Part shown: piece after piece, positions 24,139-34,716 of the stretch
Layout of the letters: every line of letters begins with the position of its first letter
Numbering within the stretch: the stretch's first letter is position 1
NCBI GenBank assembly: GCA_009667805.1
Contig: CM019065.1
Coordinates: 150,882,101-150,946,100, forward strand
Source: Leptobrachium leishanense
Taxonomy: Eukaryota > Chordata > Amphibia > Anura > Megophryidae
Length of the DNA stretch: 64,000 bases
Direction of reading: 5' to 3'
Made by a program: the position numbers and the translations under genes
The notes under the pieces: generated by a model
Told to the model about the DNA's origin: nothing
The model's input: only the letters and a program-made list of their open reading frames with translations
The model's database searches: none

Positions 24139-25311
24139 TCACTGTGTGTCAGCTTTGAGCTGTGTTCTCAAACAACGAGCAGCGGAGCAGGGCGTATGCA
24201 TATGGAATAAAATCGAATAGAATAAAAATCCCCCTGTCCTCCTCCATAGCTCCTCCCCTGCCCCGCAGAATGTTTCAGGTAGGGCTTGATCTCTCTCCAG
24301 GATTGACCAATTCCTCCTCACAACAGAGGTAATTTTATCTGAGGCTGTATCAAAAGTTAGAGGAAATTTAAATCTATCTGATTTAGTTAATTTCTCCCTG
24401 GGGGCTCTTGCCCTCTCCAGGGCTGCCATAAGCACTGTTTCAGGGTACCCTCGACTAATGAATTTCTGACGCATATCCCCGATTTGTTCCTCCCTGATGG
24501 TCTCGTCACTGTTGTTTCTTATTACCCTCAAAAACTGGGAGTAAGGCAACGACCGTTTGGAATGCTCTGGGTGTGCACTTCGCTCATGAAGCAGAGTATT
24601 ACGATCGGTAGGTTTAGAGAACAGGGAATAATGTAGGCAGTTATCTTTTTTAAACACCCTTACATCCAGAAAATTAATAGAACTTTCATTCACTACACTG
24701 GTAACCTTAATGGGTGTGTATAAACCATTGATACAATGCTCAATCTCCCTTGCCTCATCTAACGTACCTCGCCATATTACAAAGATGTCGTCAATAAAGC
24801 GTACATATTCGACAATCTTATTTGAAAATTGAGTTAAAATATTGTCTTTTTCGAATTTGTACATGTAGGCGTTGGCGTACATGGGGGCCATTGCGGCCCC
24901 CATGGACATCCCAATGCACTGCAAGTACCACCTGTCCTCAAACCTAAAGTAGTTCTCCAAGGCGAGTGCCAATAACTCCAGAACGAATTCCACACATGGA
25001 CCATCATACATTTCAGAATTGGATAACAGCCACCTCATAGCCTCAACCCCTCCCTCATGGGGGATTACCGTATAGAGGCTCCTGACATCTAATGTCATAA
25101 AAACCACTTCGTCAAAATTGACCACCAATGCTCTAAGTCTCTGCAAAAAATCATTAGTGTCTTTAATACAGGTTGGAATACTCTGTGCCGGCGCCTTAAA
25201 CAGAAAATCAAGCCACTTGGCAATGGGTTCAATGACTCCCCCCATAGCTGAAACAATCGGACGCAACGGTGGAGCCGCTGCGTTCTTATGGATTTTCGGT
25301 ATTCCATACAC
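24139..25311 (-). pseudogene. PLE reverse transcriptase core
   Basis: Open for 390 codons with the PLE motifs in order: YGIPKIHK (2-9), MTLDVRSLYTVIPHEGG (about 72-88), MGAAMAPMYANAYM (about 135-148), YVRFIDDIFVIW (about 168-179, holding the catalytic DD) and SINFLDVRVF (about 211-220). The class uses this enzyme for target-primed reverse transcription. It joins the upstream frame (25877-25330) by a one-base shift within PRTPVVYGIPK. Similarity stops near residue 340 (NWSILERDQ), before any endonuclease, and the remaining residues are probably flanking DNA. Confidence 0.88.
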
Positions 25312-25329
25312 AACAGGTGTCCTCGGTGG

Positions 25330-25877
25330 GGTTTTAGCAGATATTGAAACAATTCCTCATCAATAAAACCAGCCAACAGTCCTCTTTGAAGGCTTCTTTC
25401 GAATTTGGCCATAATCTCTAATGTTGGATCACGTGGCAACAGGGTGTAGGTGGCTTCATCTAACAGCTGGGAGTACATTTCCTGGGCATAATACGTATAA
25501 TTTAAGATAGTGATTGCCCCTCCCTTGTCTGCCTGTCTTATAATTATAGAGGCGTCATTAGATAGACTCTTAATTGCTTCTCGTTCCTGTCTAGAAATAT
25601 TGCTGTGTTTAGATACATGTTGCTTCATAAGTTGGTTCGCTTCTGACTTCACTTGACGCAGGAACGTTTTAATAGACGGCTGATTTGAAAGAGGGTCAAA
25701 TCGACTTTTGCGTCGAAAAGGAGTCCCATCATTAGTAGATTCGTTCTTGAAAAAATCCGCAAGGCGTAAAGTACGTCCAAATTTGTAAAGTTCCACATTC
25801 CACTGGAAGTCATTGGGTTTAGAAGACGGGACAAAAGATAGTCCCTTACTGAGTATCTCAATTTCTACTTCTGTCAA
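25330..25877 (-). pseudogene. PLE pre-RT region
   Basis: Encodes the segment upstream of the RT core, including LSKGLSFVPSSK near the start and IIRQADKGGAITIL (about residues 112-125), both typical of PLE proteins. A one-base indel near 25330 disconnects it from the core. Confidence 0.8.
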
Positions 25878-25904
25878 AATTCTATCAGAGATTAAATATG
25901 GGAT

Positions 25905-26755
25905 TCATTTCTTCAGTGGTGGTTTGCCTTTGATACCAATTTGGCTTCCCTTGTCGCCCCCTCCTGGTGGTTCGCCTTCCTCTGCGTTTTTCCCGCGGGT
26001 CCGTGTAATTGTGCCTCCAGGATTCTGGGTGCCCGGTACCCCTAAAAAATCCTTCGGAGTTGCATTAGATTCAATAATAGGCTCATTCTCAGATGCGGAC
26101 TCACCCGAGGTGACATCAATAGTCTGCACTCTAGGTTTTCGTATACAATTCCTTGGGTTCTTATAGGGTCTTCTATTCGATTCTCCACCCAACCATCTGT
26201 ACACTCGATGCTGTAACTAGTCCTGTTTGACCTTTTCAAATTTCTCTTTTTTAAAACGAATCAATTCATTTTTATACTTTGCTACTTCCTATTCAATGTT
26301 CGTTAAAGTCGCCAGTCCCTCTACTGACTCCATCCAAACCGCATGTTCCTTTTCAAACTCCACAATCTTGACTCTGATCTCCTCCAATTCATCTTTTACC
26401 TCTTTAATGGCCACCAACATAAGGTCTAAAGAACACTTGTTTAATACACTCGTCCAATCTTTGCACACCTGTGCTTTGGACCGTCCTAGAGTTGGAACAT
26501 TATGAATTCTAAATCCTCTAGGGATTCGTTTGGCCCTATGGTAGTCTGAAAGGAAAAGACCATGTAAATCTAGGTCCACCTCTTTTTTTTCTTCATTTTG
26601 ACTAATTCAAAACATAAATCTTTAGAGGACCGTAGACATTGTAATTCAGTACTGGATGCAGACCACAAAATAGCATTCGCCTCATCGTCTGAAAATTGCA
26701 GCGTTTGTGCTTGTTCGGTGTGAGCACCCGCTTGTTGTAAAAACATTTCCATCAT
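25905..26755 (-). pseudogene. PLE N-terminal region, fragmented
   Basis: Three short minus-strand frames (26755-26570, 26579-26289, 26204-25905). The middle one has a coiled-coil-like E/K-rich stretch (VKDELEEIRVKIVEFEKEH). The position directly upstream of the PLE pre-RT region suggests the N-terminus of the same protein. No domain is recognised. Confidence 0.5.
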
Positions 26756-27032
26756 AGTTTCTGCAGACCCCCGCAGTACTATGCAAAAAGATAGTAGTGT
26801 CCTTAATGATTATTCAATGTATCGTACTTCAGTGCCGGTGCAATAACCAGGGACTATGCCAAGTCCCAATAAATACAAAAACGAACACAAGGGTTCTGCA
26901 CTCACGGTTCACCATAGGAATTTCACTTCACCCGGTGCTTCTGCAGTGGCTTCAATCAATATCAAGAGCAAAGGCGCGAGCACTCAAAGGATTTTCCAAA
27001 AATAATTTCCATTTATTGATCCATAAGTCAAC

Positions 27033-27061
27033 GTTTCGGCTCACCAAGGAGCCTTCATCAG
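27033..27061 (-). ncRNA. Candidate hammerhead ribozyme core
   Basis: Minus strand: CTGATGA, a 5-bp stem II (GGCTC/GAGCC) with a six-base loop, then GAAAC. This is the conserved hammerhead core order. PLE terminal repeats are known to carry minimal hammerheads. Stems I and III could not be established by eye, so self-cleavage is not claimed. Confidence 0.45.
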
Positions 27062-27406
27062 GACAAACATATACAAAACAACACTGTGTCTCATTAAATA
27101 GACACCCAATTAACAATGATAAAAGCCCCCCCAGCTACTCACCAACCAATGATCTTTGTGGTTTCCTTCTCAGCTACACCCTATCGAGTATAGGGATGTG
27201 AGAGGCGTGATTGATCCGACAATGTCTTGGTCGCGTCACAAGCAGACGCAGGGGGTTGCCGGGACAACTAGACTGACGTCATCATACAGCGTCAGATGCT
27301 GGCTCACACGTGTAGACGGAGCCATTGTGTGGAAACATCCAATCATTGGTTGGTGAGTAGCTGGGGGGGGCTTTTATCATTGTTAATTGGGGTGTCTATG
27401 TTTGTC

Positions 27407-27435
27407 CTGATGAAGGCTCCTTGGTGAGCCGAAAT
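27407..27435 (+). ncRNA. Candidate hammerhead core, second copy
   Basis: Same core on the plus strand in the right arm (CTGATGA at 27407-27413, GGCTC 27415-27419, GAGCC 27426-27430, GAAA 27431-27434), followed by T instead of C. Confidence 0.4.
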
Positions 27436-27509
27436 GTTGACTTATGGATCAATAAATGGAAATTATTATTGGAAAATCCTTTGAGTGCTCGCGCCTTTGC
27501 TCTTGACAT

Positions 27510-29140
27510 ACACAGTATAATTATATATATATATGTTCATCATAATACAGTAAGCAAAGAGGTCCTGTTTAAGCGTTTACAATCTAGAAGGATTTGAGTG
27601 AAAGTTTAAAGGGAAAGCGCCTACAGGTTTTGTAGCACTGTACAAAGGAAATTAGGCAGGTGTTTTTTTGTTGACAAAGGGAGATGGAAGGTTGTAGTTT
27701 AGTATCCTGAGTATTGTTTGTTTTCTTTTTTCTGCATTGGTAGCCATATGTCTAGTTTTATTTTTTGCTGTCTGATGTTTTTGTCTTTTGATGTGAAGTG
27801 CAACAATGTATGACTATGCCCCCCCATTGAATTTTCTTGGAGGGAATAAAACAGGCTGTAAAATAGCTGCGCAAACCCCTCACGTTTGAATGTTTGTTTT
27901 TAACCAATATCCTTAATAAAGATTGTTGTTTTAAATGTTTATTAAGAATCTTTTTCTCTGAGTTTCCTTTGAGAACTTTGTGCTAATTAACATGTCAAAG
28001 TTTTAAATATGCCCTTCTATACTTTCTTTCCCAGTTTATGATATTTTTGTTATGTGTTTTTTTGTTTTGATTGAAGAGCATTTTAGAAAAAAAATGGTGA
28101 CCGTTGCAAAAGTAAATGGAAGTTTTCACATTCTTCTCCTAGCCCCCTCCATTTTGTCTCTCTCATGACCACTCCTTTTTCTTTGTATCCAAAAATGTGT
28201 TGCATCTTTTTTTTCTCTTTAAAGAAACCTGGAATCCATTTTAAAGTATTTTAACCATATAAATGTTAAAGTTTTTGACAGGTTAATAATACATTTGTTT
28301 CCCAAGTTTTTTTTTACTTTAGGTGAAAATTACCCACGCATGCCAACTTTGATCAAGCTAGATAGAAGATTATTTAATACCAATATCGATATAGCTATTG
28401 GAATTGAAGGAAAGTTACTCAAACACATTATCATTTCACATTGCAATGTTACCTTTACCGGATAATATAAGGAATTCTCAGACACCAGGCAATAAAACAT
28501 TCTAATAAAAGGAGTTGCATTTAATTTTACAATAATGAATGAAGAAGACATTTTATCAACAACTCATCGATAATTTAATGCGATTAAAGAAGATCATTGA
28601 TTTGGAAATAAAACTTAAGACATGTCAGTTTCACAAAACAGTTATTTTCAACCAATAAGACAGAAGATAAAGAAAGAAGAAAATAATGTATTTTTTATAT
28701 GCTGATGGATTATCATTGTGTTGTCTAAGTGATAATAATTCTGTGTCTTTTATTATTTTTAATTTTATTATTTTTGTTGTTTGGTTACAATCAATATTGT
28801 TCAAATTCCCTGACACATTTAGGATTATTGGAGATTACATCCAATTAAAATTAGAGTTAATTAATGTATTTAGGAACATATAATTTAAGGCATTTGCATA
28901 AATACGTTTCATGACATATATAGTGGTAAAAGAAAAGTTTTAATTCTGTAATATTATAAATTGTTTTTATTTTTTGGATTTTATTTGAGGATTGGTGTGC
29001 TTTATAAACACCAGGTTTGTTTCAAAACACCGAACAAGACTGAATAAGATAGTAATTAAATATTTTTTGATATTTAAATGGGTGGAATATGCACTTCAGC
29101 TATTTCCCTTTTGAGCCACAGCTGTGTATATATTTTTCTC
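27510..29140. other. AT-rich region, no gene
   Basis: Very AT-rich; short frames only, none resembling a known protein. It includes a TA dinucleotide run near 27522. No repeat boundary was found. Confidence 0.5.
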
Positions 29141-29143
29141 TAA

Positions 29144-29570
29144 GGCTGGGGTCAGACCAGCGCACTTTTAACGTGCGTTCTGGCGCACATAATTACGGCC
29201 GCACTAGCAGCAGATGACGGGCAATGACGGCCAATATACGATGTACGGCAGCACAAAAGTCCGGCCGTGCAACGCAAGTGGAATTTGAACGCATTTTTCT
29301 GAGAACGCTGAACCGCTAGTACTGACGTACTGAGTGCGCAGCTGCGGCATAGCGGCATGTTTGCGTGATTAGGAGATGTCAGATACTGCTAATGTCCAGC
29401 CTACATAACGTCCAGACGCAAAAAGAGTTTTATTGACGATCCGTACAAAATCACGCCCGAAAATGCGCGTCGTCTGACCGTTTTTGCGCATTCTGTGAAA
29501 AAATACGTCAATGCGTTCGGACGCACTTTTTCACGTTCGCGGGGAAAAATGCTTTCGTCTGACCCTAGCC
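29144..29570. mobile_element. GGCT-type MITE (427 bp)
   Basis: Ends GGCTGGGGTCAGACC and GTCTGACCCTAGCC, flanked by TAA on both sides (29141-29143, 29571-29573). Same family as 5457-5871. A TAA repeat fits a 3-bp TWA target duplication. Confidence 0.8.
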
Positions 29571-29573
29571 TAA

Positions 29574-30391
29574 ATGCAATGAGTCAGATGTAGTATGATT
29601 TTTCTTTTTTTGTTGCGTGAGCCCATAGGCTTTGCGGGGAAATTTTAAAATGTATTATCTGTGTCTATTCTTGTGTAAATTAACATTTTTATTGTTTTCG
29701 TGCACTTGAGAGTGACAATGAATGAATGGATGTATATGATTAGTGGGTATACCATATTTGTTTAATTTCTTTATTGTTCCTAAAACCGTATCACATCATC
29801 AAGAAATCTGACAGTCAAAATGACTGCATATGGAACGAATCATGGACATTTTGTGTCAAGGTCAAATGTCACAGGTAATAAGCAACCAGCACAAAGAGAC
29901 AGCTTGTTCAGGAGTCCCTATGGCGGGAGCTCTGATGACATTCAATGATTATGCGTCTCAAGCTGGGATGTTGGAGAAGACCACACCTTGATCTCGCTTT
30001 GGATAAGAACTACGGTATTAGATTATGAAATATTTTTATTTAATCTTGATATCTTTTCGAAAATCGGTTTACCATTAAATTCAAATTGATTCGCTAAAAC
30101 AGAAATTTCTATTAGGAAGTATAGGCGAAAGTGCCAATTGTCTAGCCACATTTTTTACAGGAATTGAAAAGTCATTACGCCCTTATTTAAGTCTCCCAAA
30201 CGGGAAACTACCTTAAATTGCTGTTGAAAATGTTGCCAATTTTGGGGATTGAAATGATTTAAATCCAGCCCTTAGCCAGATAAAGATGAGCTCAAGGGGT
30301 CAAGTCTTGGGAAAAAAGTGGGGAAAATGAATGTATTTATGCCCTCAATACATATAGATAAACTCAAAAACTCACTTATATACATAAACAG
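29574..30391. other. No gene seen
   Basis: AT-rich, no supported frame and no identifiable repeat. Confidence 0.4.
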
Positions 30392-30394
30392 TAA

Positions 30395-30834
30395 GGCTAG
30401 AGTCAGACGAACGCTGTCTGAGCACACCCTGCATGCGTGCACAATGGACGGACATTCTGACGGGAGATACTGTAGACAACACACGTTCCGTTTTTTATGA
30501 CGGACGTAGAAAAAAGGGAAATATGGGAATCAAGATTAATATGAAAAGGCATATTGATCGTCAAGGTGCTGGACGTCGCAAATGCGCTTGCGTCTGACGT
30601 CTCCTCATCACGCACACAGAACACTACGCGGACATGGTGGACGTGGCGCACTCTGCGGGTCCGTGTTAGCGGTTTTACGTTCTTGCCTAACTTGCGACCA
30701 TTTGCCACGTGCATTGTGTGTGCACAGTTCAGTGCGGGTGCACTTAGTGTGTGGGTCTCTATTGCTCATGATTCTAGGCTATGACAGACGTTAAACTGTG
30801 CGGACGTGATCACTGCGTTCATCTGACACGGACC
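30395..30834. mobile_element. GGCT-type MITE, diverged (440 bp)
   Basis: Left end GGCTAGAGTCAGACGAACGC, right end CATCTGACACGGACC; flanks TAA and TTA. The interior resembles 5457-5871 (GCGTCTGACGTCTCCTNATCACGC). Confidence 0.7.
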
Positions 30835-30952
30835 TTAATACTCACAAACAAGCACACATTATAAAGTCACAAACATTTGTACACATATTGTGTATATGCT
30901 CACTTGCACTTGCACACACATTCATACAGCATATACTTACATACAGCATATA

Positions 30953-32601
30953 CAGTCAGGTCCAGAAATATTGGGACATCGACACAATTCTAACATCTTT
31001 GGCTCTATACACCACCACAATGGAGTTGGAATGAAACAAATACAATTTGCTTTAACTGCAGACTGTCAGCTTTAATTTGAGGGTATGTACATCCAACTCA
31101 GGTGAACGGTGTAGGACTTACAGCAGTTTCCAGATGTGCCTCCCACTTGTTAAGGGACCAAAGGTAATGGGACAATTGGCTTCTCAGCTGTTCCATGGCC
31201 AGGTGTGTGATATTCCCTCATTACCCCAATTACAATGTGCAGATAAAAGGCCCAGAGTTCATTTCAAGTGTGCTATTTGCATTTGGAATCTGTTGCTGTC
31301 AACTCTCAAGATGAGCTCCAAAGAGCTGTCACTATCAGTGAAGCAAGCCATCATTAGGCTGAAGAAACAAAACAAACCCATCAGAGAGATAGCAAGAACA
31401 TTAGGTGTGACCAAAACAACTGTTTGGAACATTCTCAAAAAGAAGGAACGCACTGGTGAGCTCAGCAACACCAAAAGACCTGGGAGACCACGGAAAACAA
31501 CTGTGGTGGATGACCAAAGAATTCTTTCCCTGGTGAAGAAAACACCCTTCACAACAGTTGGCCAGATCAAGAACACTCTCCATGAGGTAGGTGTATGTGT
31601 GTCAAAGTCAACAATCAAGAGAAGACTTCACCAGACTGAATACAGAGGGTTCACCAAAAGATGTAAACCATTGGTGAGCCTCTAAACCAGGAGGGCCAGA
31701 TTAGAGTTTGCCAAACAACACCTAACAAAGCCTTCGCAGTTCTGGAACAAGATCCTGTGGACAGATGAGACCAAGATCAACTTGTACGAGAGTGATGGGA
31801 AGAGAAGAGTATGGAGAACGAAAGGAACTGCTCATGATCCTAAGCATACCACCTCATCAGTGAAGCATGGTGGTGGTAGTGTCATGGCGTGGGCATGTAT
31901 GGCTGCCAATGGAACTGGTTCTCTGGTATTTATTGATGATGTGACTTCTGACAAAAGCAGCAGGATGAATTCTGAAGTGTTTCGGGCAATATTATCTGCT
32001 CACATACAGCCAAATGCTGCAGAACTCATTGGACGGCGCTTCACAGTGCAGATGGACAATGTCCCAAAGCATACTGCAAAAGCAACCAAAGAGTTTTTGA
32101 AGGGACAGAAGTGGAATGTTATGCAATGGCCAAGTCAATCACCTGACCTGAATCCCATTGAGCATGCATTTCACTTGCTGAAGACAAAACTGAAGGGAAA
32201 ATGCCCCAAGAACAAGCAGGAACTGAAGACAGTTGCAGTAGAGGCCTGGCAGAGCATCACCAGGGATAAAACCCAGCGTCTGGTGTTGTCTATGCGTTCC
32301 TGACTTCAGGCTGTGATTGACTGCAAAGGATTTGCAACCAAGTATTAAGAAGGGAAAGTTTGATTTATGATTATTATTCTGTCCCATTACCTTTGATCCC
32401 TTAACAAGTGGGAGGCACATCTGCAAACTGCTGTAAGTCCTACACCGTTCACCTGAGTTGGATGTACATACCCTCAAATTAAAGCTAACAGTCTGTAGTT
32501 AAAGCACATTGTGTTTGTTTCATTCCAACTCCATTGTGGTGGTGTATAGAGCCAAAGATGTTAGAATTGTGTCGATGTCCCAATATTTCTGGACCTGACT
32601 G
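30953..32601 (+). mobile_element. Tc1-like transposon, long-TIR family (1649 bp)
   Basis: Ends CAGTCAGGTCCAGAAATATT and its complement, flanked by TA (30951-30952, 32602-32603). The inverted repeats extend about 220 bases inward with only a few differences, an IR/DR-type arrangement. The transposase lies between them. This is a different family from the two CAGTTGTG elements. Confidence 0.95.
31311..32348 (+). pseudogene. Tc1 transposase with two stop codons
   Basis: A single frame from ATG 31311 to TAA 32348, about 345 codons. It has an N-terminal paired-like helix-turn-helix region (VKQAIIRLKKQNKPIREIAR, then KRPGRPRKTT with the GRPR hook) and a DD34E core: ILWTDETKINLY, VQMDNVPKHTAK and [11 protein letters not shown], 34 residues between the second Asp and the Glu. 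Two in-frame stops break it: TAA at 31683-31685 and TGA at 32301-32303, the latter followed in frame by LQAVIDCKGFATKY. No frameshift is seen, so decay is recent. Confidence 0.92.
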
Positions 32602-32603
32602 TA

Positions 32604-33025
32604 CATACATACAGCATAAACTCGCATATATAAACATTTAAGGCATTAACAATTTTTAAGGAACGTAAGAGCTGTTGGTGAAATAATAAAATATTTAAAT
32701 ACTTACAAAATCTACATGATTCAACGCCTTAAAATGCACACATGTCAAAAGTAAAAGGATGTTAAACACAATAGAAAATGGCACCGCAATTGATTAGCCA
32801 GAAAGCAAAAGGGAAGCATTTTCAAAAAGATTTAACAAAAAGAAACCAGTATCTCAAGTTTCAGGGAGGAAATAATGTTCTACAGAAATTGTTCTAGTAA
32901 CCTGGAATAACCTTCCAGCTGAATGAGGAAATCAAATCAAGATTTTCATAAATTTACTACTAGGATACTTGCTATCATAAAAACACCCCATCCACCATGT
33001 GTTCAAGAGTGAGGAGAAACTCACT
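32604..33025. other. No gene seen
   Basis: AT-rich sequence between the Tc1 and the MITE pair; nothing recognised. Confidence 0.4.
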
Positions 33026-33207
33026 CAGGGTTATTCAGAGAGCAGAGAAAAGCAGGAGAATGACTGGAGAATGGAAAATTCTAGGTCAAAATAGCCAAAC
33101 CAGAAAAATTCTTCCATTCATCTCACTTTCCAAATCAGCTATTTTGACCTAGAATTTTCCATTCTCCAGTCATTCTCCTGCTTTTCACTGTTCTCTGAAT
33201 AATCCTG
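33026..33207. mobile_element. Palindromic MITE (182 bp)
   Basis: Ends CAGGGTTATTCAGAGAGC and TTCTCTGAATAATCCTG. The halves are inverted copies (GGAAAATTCTAGGTCAAAAT against ATTTTGACCTAGAATTTTCC), so the whole element folds back. Confidence 0.85.
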
Positions 33208-33224
33208 ACTGTTTCACTGACTAT

Positions 33225-33405
33225 CAGGGATATTCAGAGAGAGGTGAAAACCAGGAGAATTGGCAGGAGAATGAACAATCTAGACCAAATAGGCGATTTG
33301 GAAAGTGAGATAAATGGGAGAATTTTTCTGGTTTGGCTACTTTGACCTAGAATTTTCACTTCTCCAGTCATTTTCCTGGTTTTCACCTCTCTCTGAATAA
33401 CCCTG
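33225..33405. mobile_element. Palindromic MITE, second copy (181 bp)
   Basis: Ends CAGGGATATTCAGAGAG and CTCTCTGAATAACCCTG. It lies 17 bases from the first copy. Same family as 3653-3793. Confidence 0.85.
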
Positions 33406-33446
33406 TATGTCTATAATTTACATATATTGTATACCAACCCCTCTGC

Positions 33447-33489
33447 TTAACCCCTTCACTGCTGAGCCATTTCACCTCTGTGTGCTGAG
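33447..33489. mobile_element. piggyBac-like MITE terminus
   Basis: TTAACCCCTTCACTGCTGAG.. to GTGTGCTGAG, matching the first 40 or so bases of 38409-38930. It is cut off by the sequence TAGGGATGAGC that starts at 33490. Confidence 0.7.
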
Positions 33490-33720
33490 TAGGGATGAGC
33501 TGTTCGGTTCGATCTGTTCGAAGTTCGCATCGAACATCGACTGTTCGACAGTTTGCGAACTTCGAACTTTTTGGGACTTTTTGGGATTTTTTTTAAAATC
33601 TAGAAATAAAGAGACTCTTTACTGCAGAATATTATAAGCAACGGTTTATTAGATATTGAATTAAAATGGGAATATTTTTAACATTGATGCCTTTGGGTTA
33701 AAACGTTCTTGTTACTAAAA
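33490..33720. mobile_element. TAGGGATGAGC repeat plus MITE piece
   Basis: Starts with TAGGGATGAGCTGTTCGGTT, also seen at 58859. Many TTCGAA-type palindromic words follow. From about 33600 the text (ACTGCAGAATATT, GGTTTATTAGATATTG) belongs to the CAGGGTTAT family. A composite of fragments. Confidence 0.5.
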
Positions 33721-34254
33721 CATCAGGCAGACACGGCCCTCTAATCAGGCACTGTAGAGGGCAGCCTGCCGGGGCCTCCCAAGGATCCCCTTGAGGAGCA
33801 TGCGGCCGCCGGATGAGAGAGCTGCGACTGTGCGGGCTAGCCGCCCGGGTGCATGTGGCAGAGACAGGCAGCACAGGGAGGGAGCCAATGCACCTGCAGC
33901 CACGGCAGACCCCCCCCTGACCACCAGGCTAAGGTAAGGCGACACATTTCCAAAAAAATTAAATCCGAGGACATTTTTAAATGTCCCTGGGAACATAAAA
34001 TAAAACCTTTTTTTTCTTTCTCTACCTGGCTGAATGTATTTAATTATATATATTAGATACATTCAGCCAGGTAGAGGGGGGTGGCATGTGGGCTGCGTGG
34101 GGTCTCAGGCAGTGGTTTGTTTTTTTTGTGTGTATATTTTTAGCAAATTTATAGGGGAAGGTAAGGGCAGGTATGAAATATATATATAGATAAGATATAT
34201 ATCTATATTCTTATAAATATATATATCCAGACTTGTATTACACACACATTTTGG
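33721..34254. other. No gene; GC-rich patch
   Basis: A GC-rich stretch at 33730-33920 with short frames on both strands and no protein similarity recognised, then TA-rich simple sequence (about 34170-34230). Confidence 0.35.
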
Positions 34255-34413
34255 CAACTAATTGCCCCACCACTCCCCCCCCATTTGGCTGATCCCTCTA
34301 GAAGAAACGTTGAACCCGATAGAGCAAAAAATAATATATATATTCTCTGCTCTGTCGGGTTCAACATTTCTTCTGGAGGGTTCAGCCAAATGGGGGGGGG
34401 GCAGTTAGTTGAG
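34255..34413. repeat. Inverted repeat with C/G tracts
   Basis: Arms of about 70 bases (34255-34325 and 34340-34413) share ATTTGGCTGA and GAAACGTTGAACCCGA in inverted order, with poly-C in one arm and poly-G in the other, around a short TA-rich loop. Confidence 0.8.
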
Positions 34414-34708
34414 ATTGTCCACATGCCACCACCCCCCATGTGCATATGTGTATATTTGGTCTGAGGTCTGTGGGTGGGTGTATATATATATCTGTGTGTT
34501 GATATATACGTATATATAGGTCTGCGTATTGATAAATACATATATGTTTGTGTGTGGTATCAATGCATCCCTACTCTATACACAGCGATCCGTGTCCCTA
34601 TAATATATATGATCAGGGGATACCTTTTTTTTATAATTTTTTTATACTATTCCTATTAAATTAACCGTAATTTTTGGGATGTATTTTATTGATTAGAAAC
34701 ATTTTTTG
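34414..34708. other. TA-rich simple sequence
   Basis: Repeated TATATA/TGTGTG text; no gene. Confidence 0.5.
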
Positions 34709-34716
34709 CCTATATA

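Larger units (their letters stand above)
24139..26755 (-). mobile_element. Penelope-like retroelement (PLE), body
   Basis: On the minus strand: an N-terminal region in several frames (26755-25905), the pre-RT and fingers (25877-25330) and the RT core (25311-24290). The inverted termini lie at 26960-27507. The strand, gene order and RT motifs fit the Penelope-like class. The GIY-YIG endonuclease normally downstream of the RT is absent. Confidence 0.85.
26960..27507. repeat. Inverted PLE terminal repeats
   Basis: The left arm (about 26960-27155) and right arm (about 27330-27507) are inverted copies, about 175 bases each, around a unique centre. Both contain the text CCTGATGAAGGCTCCTTGG..GAGCCGAAA. 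PLEs are known for partial inverted or tandem copies of their terminal repeats. Confidence 0.85.

Noticed and set aside
33745..34062. GC-rich frame of 105 aa
   Set aside because: No recognisable domain, repeats nearby, and frames open on both strands.
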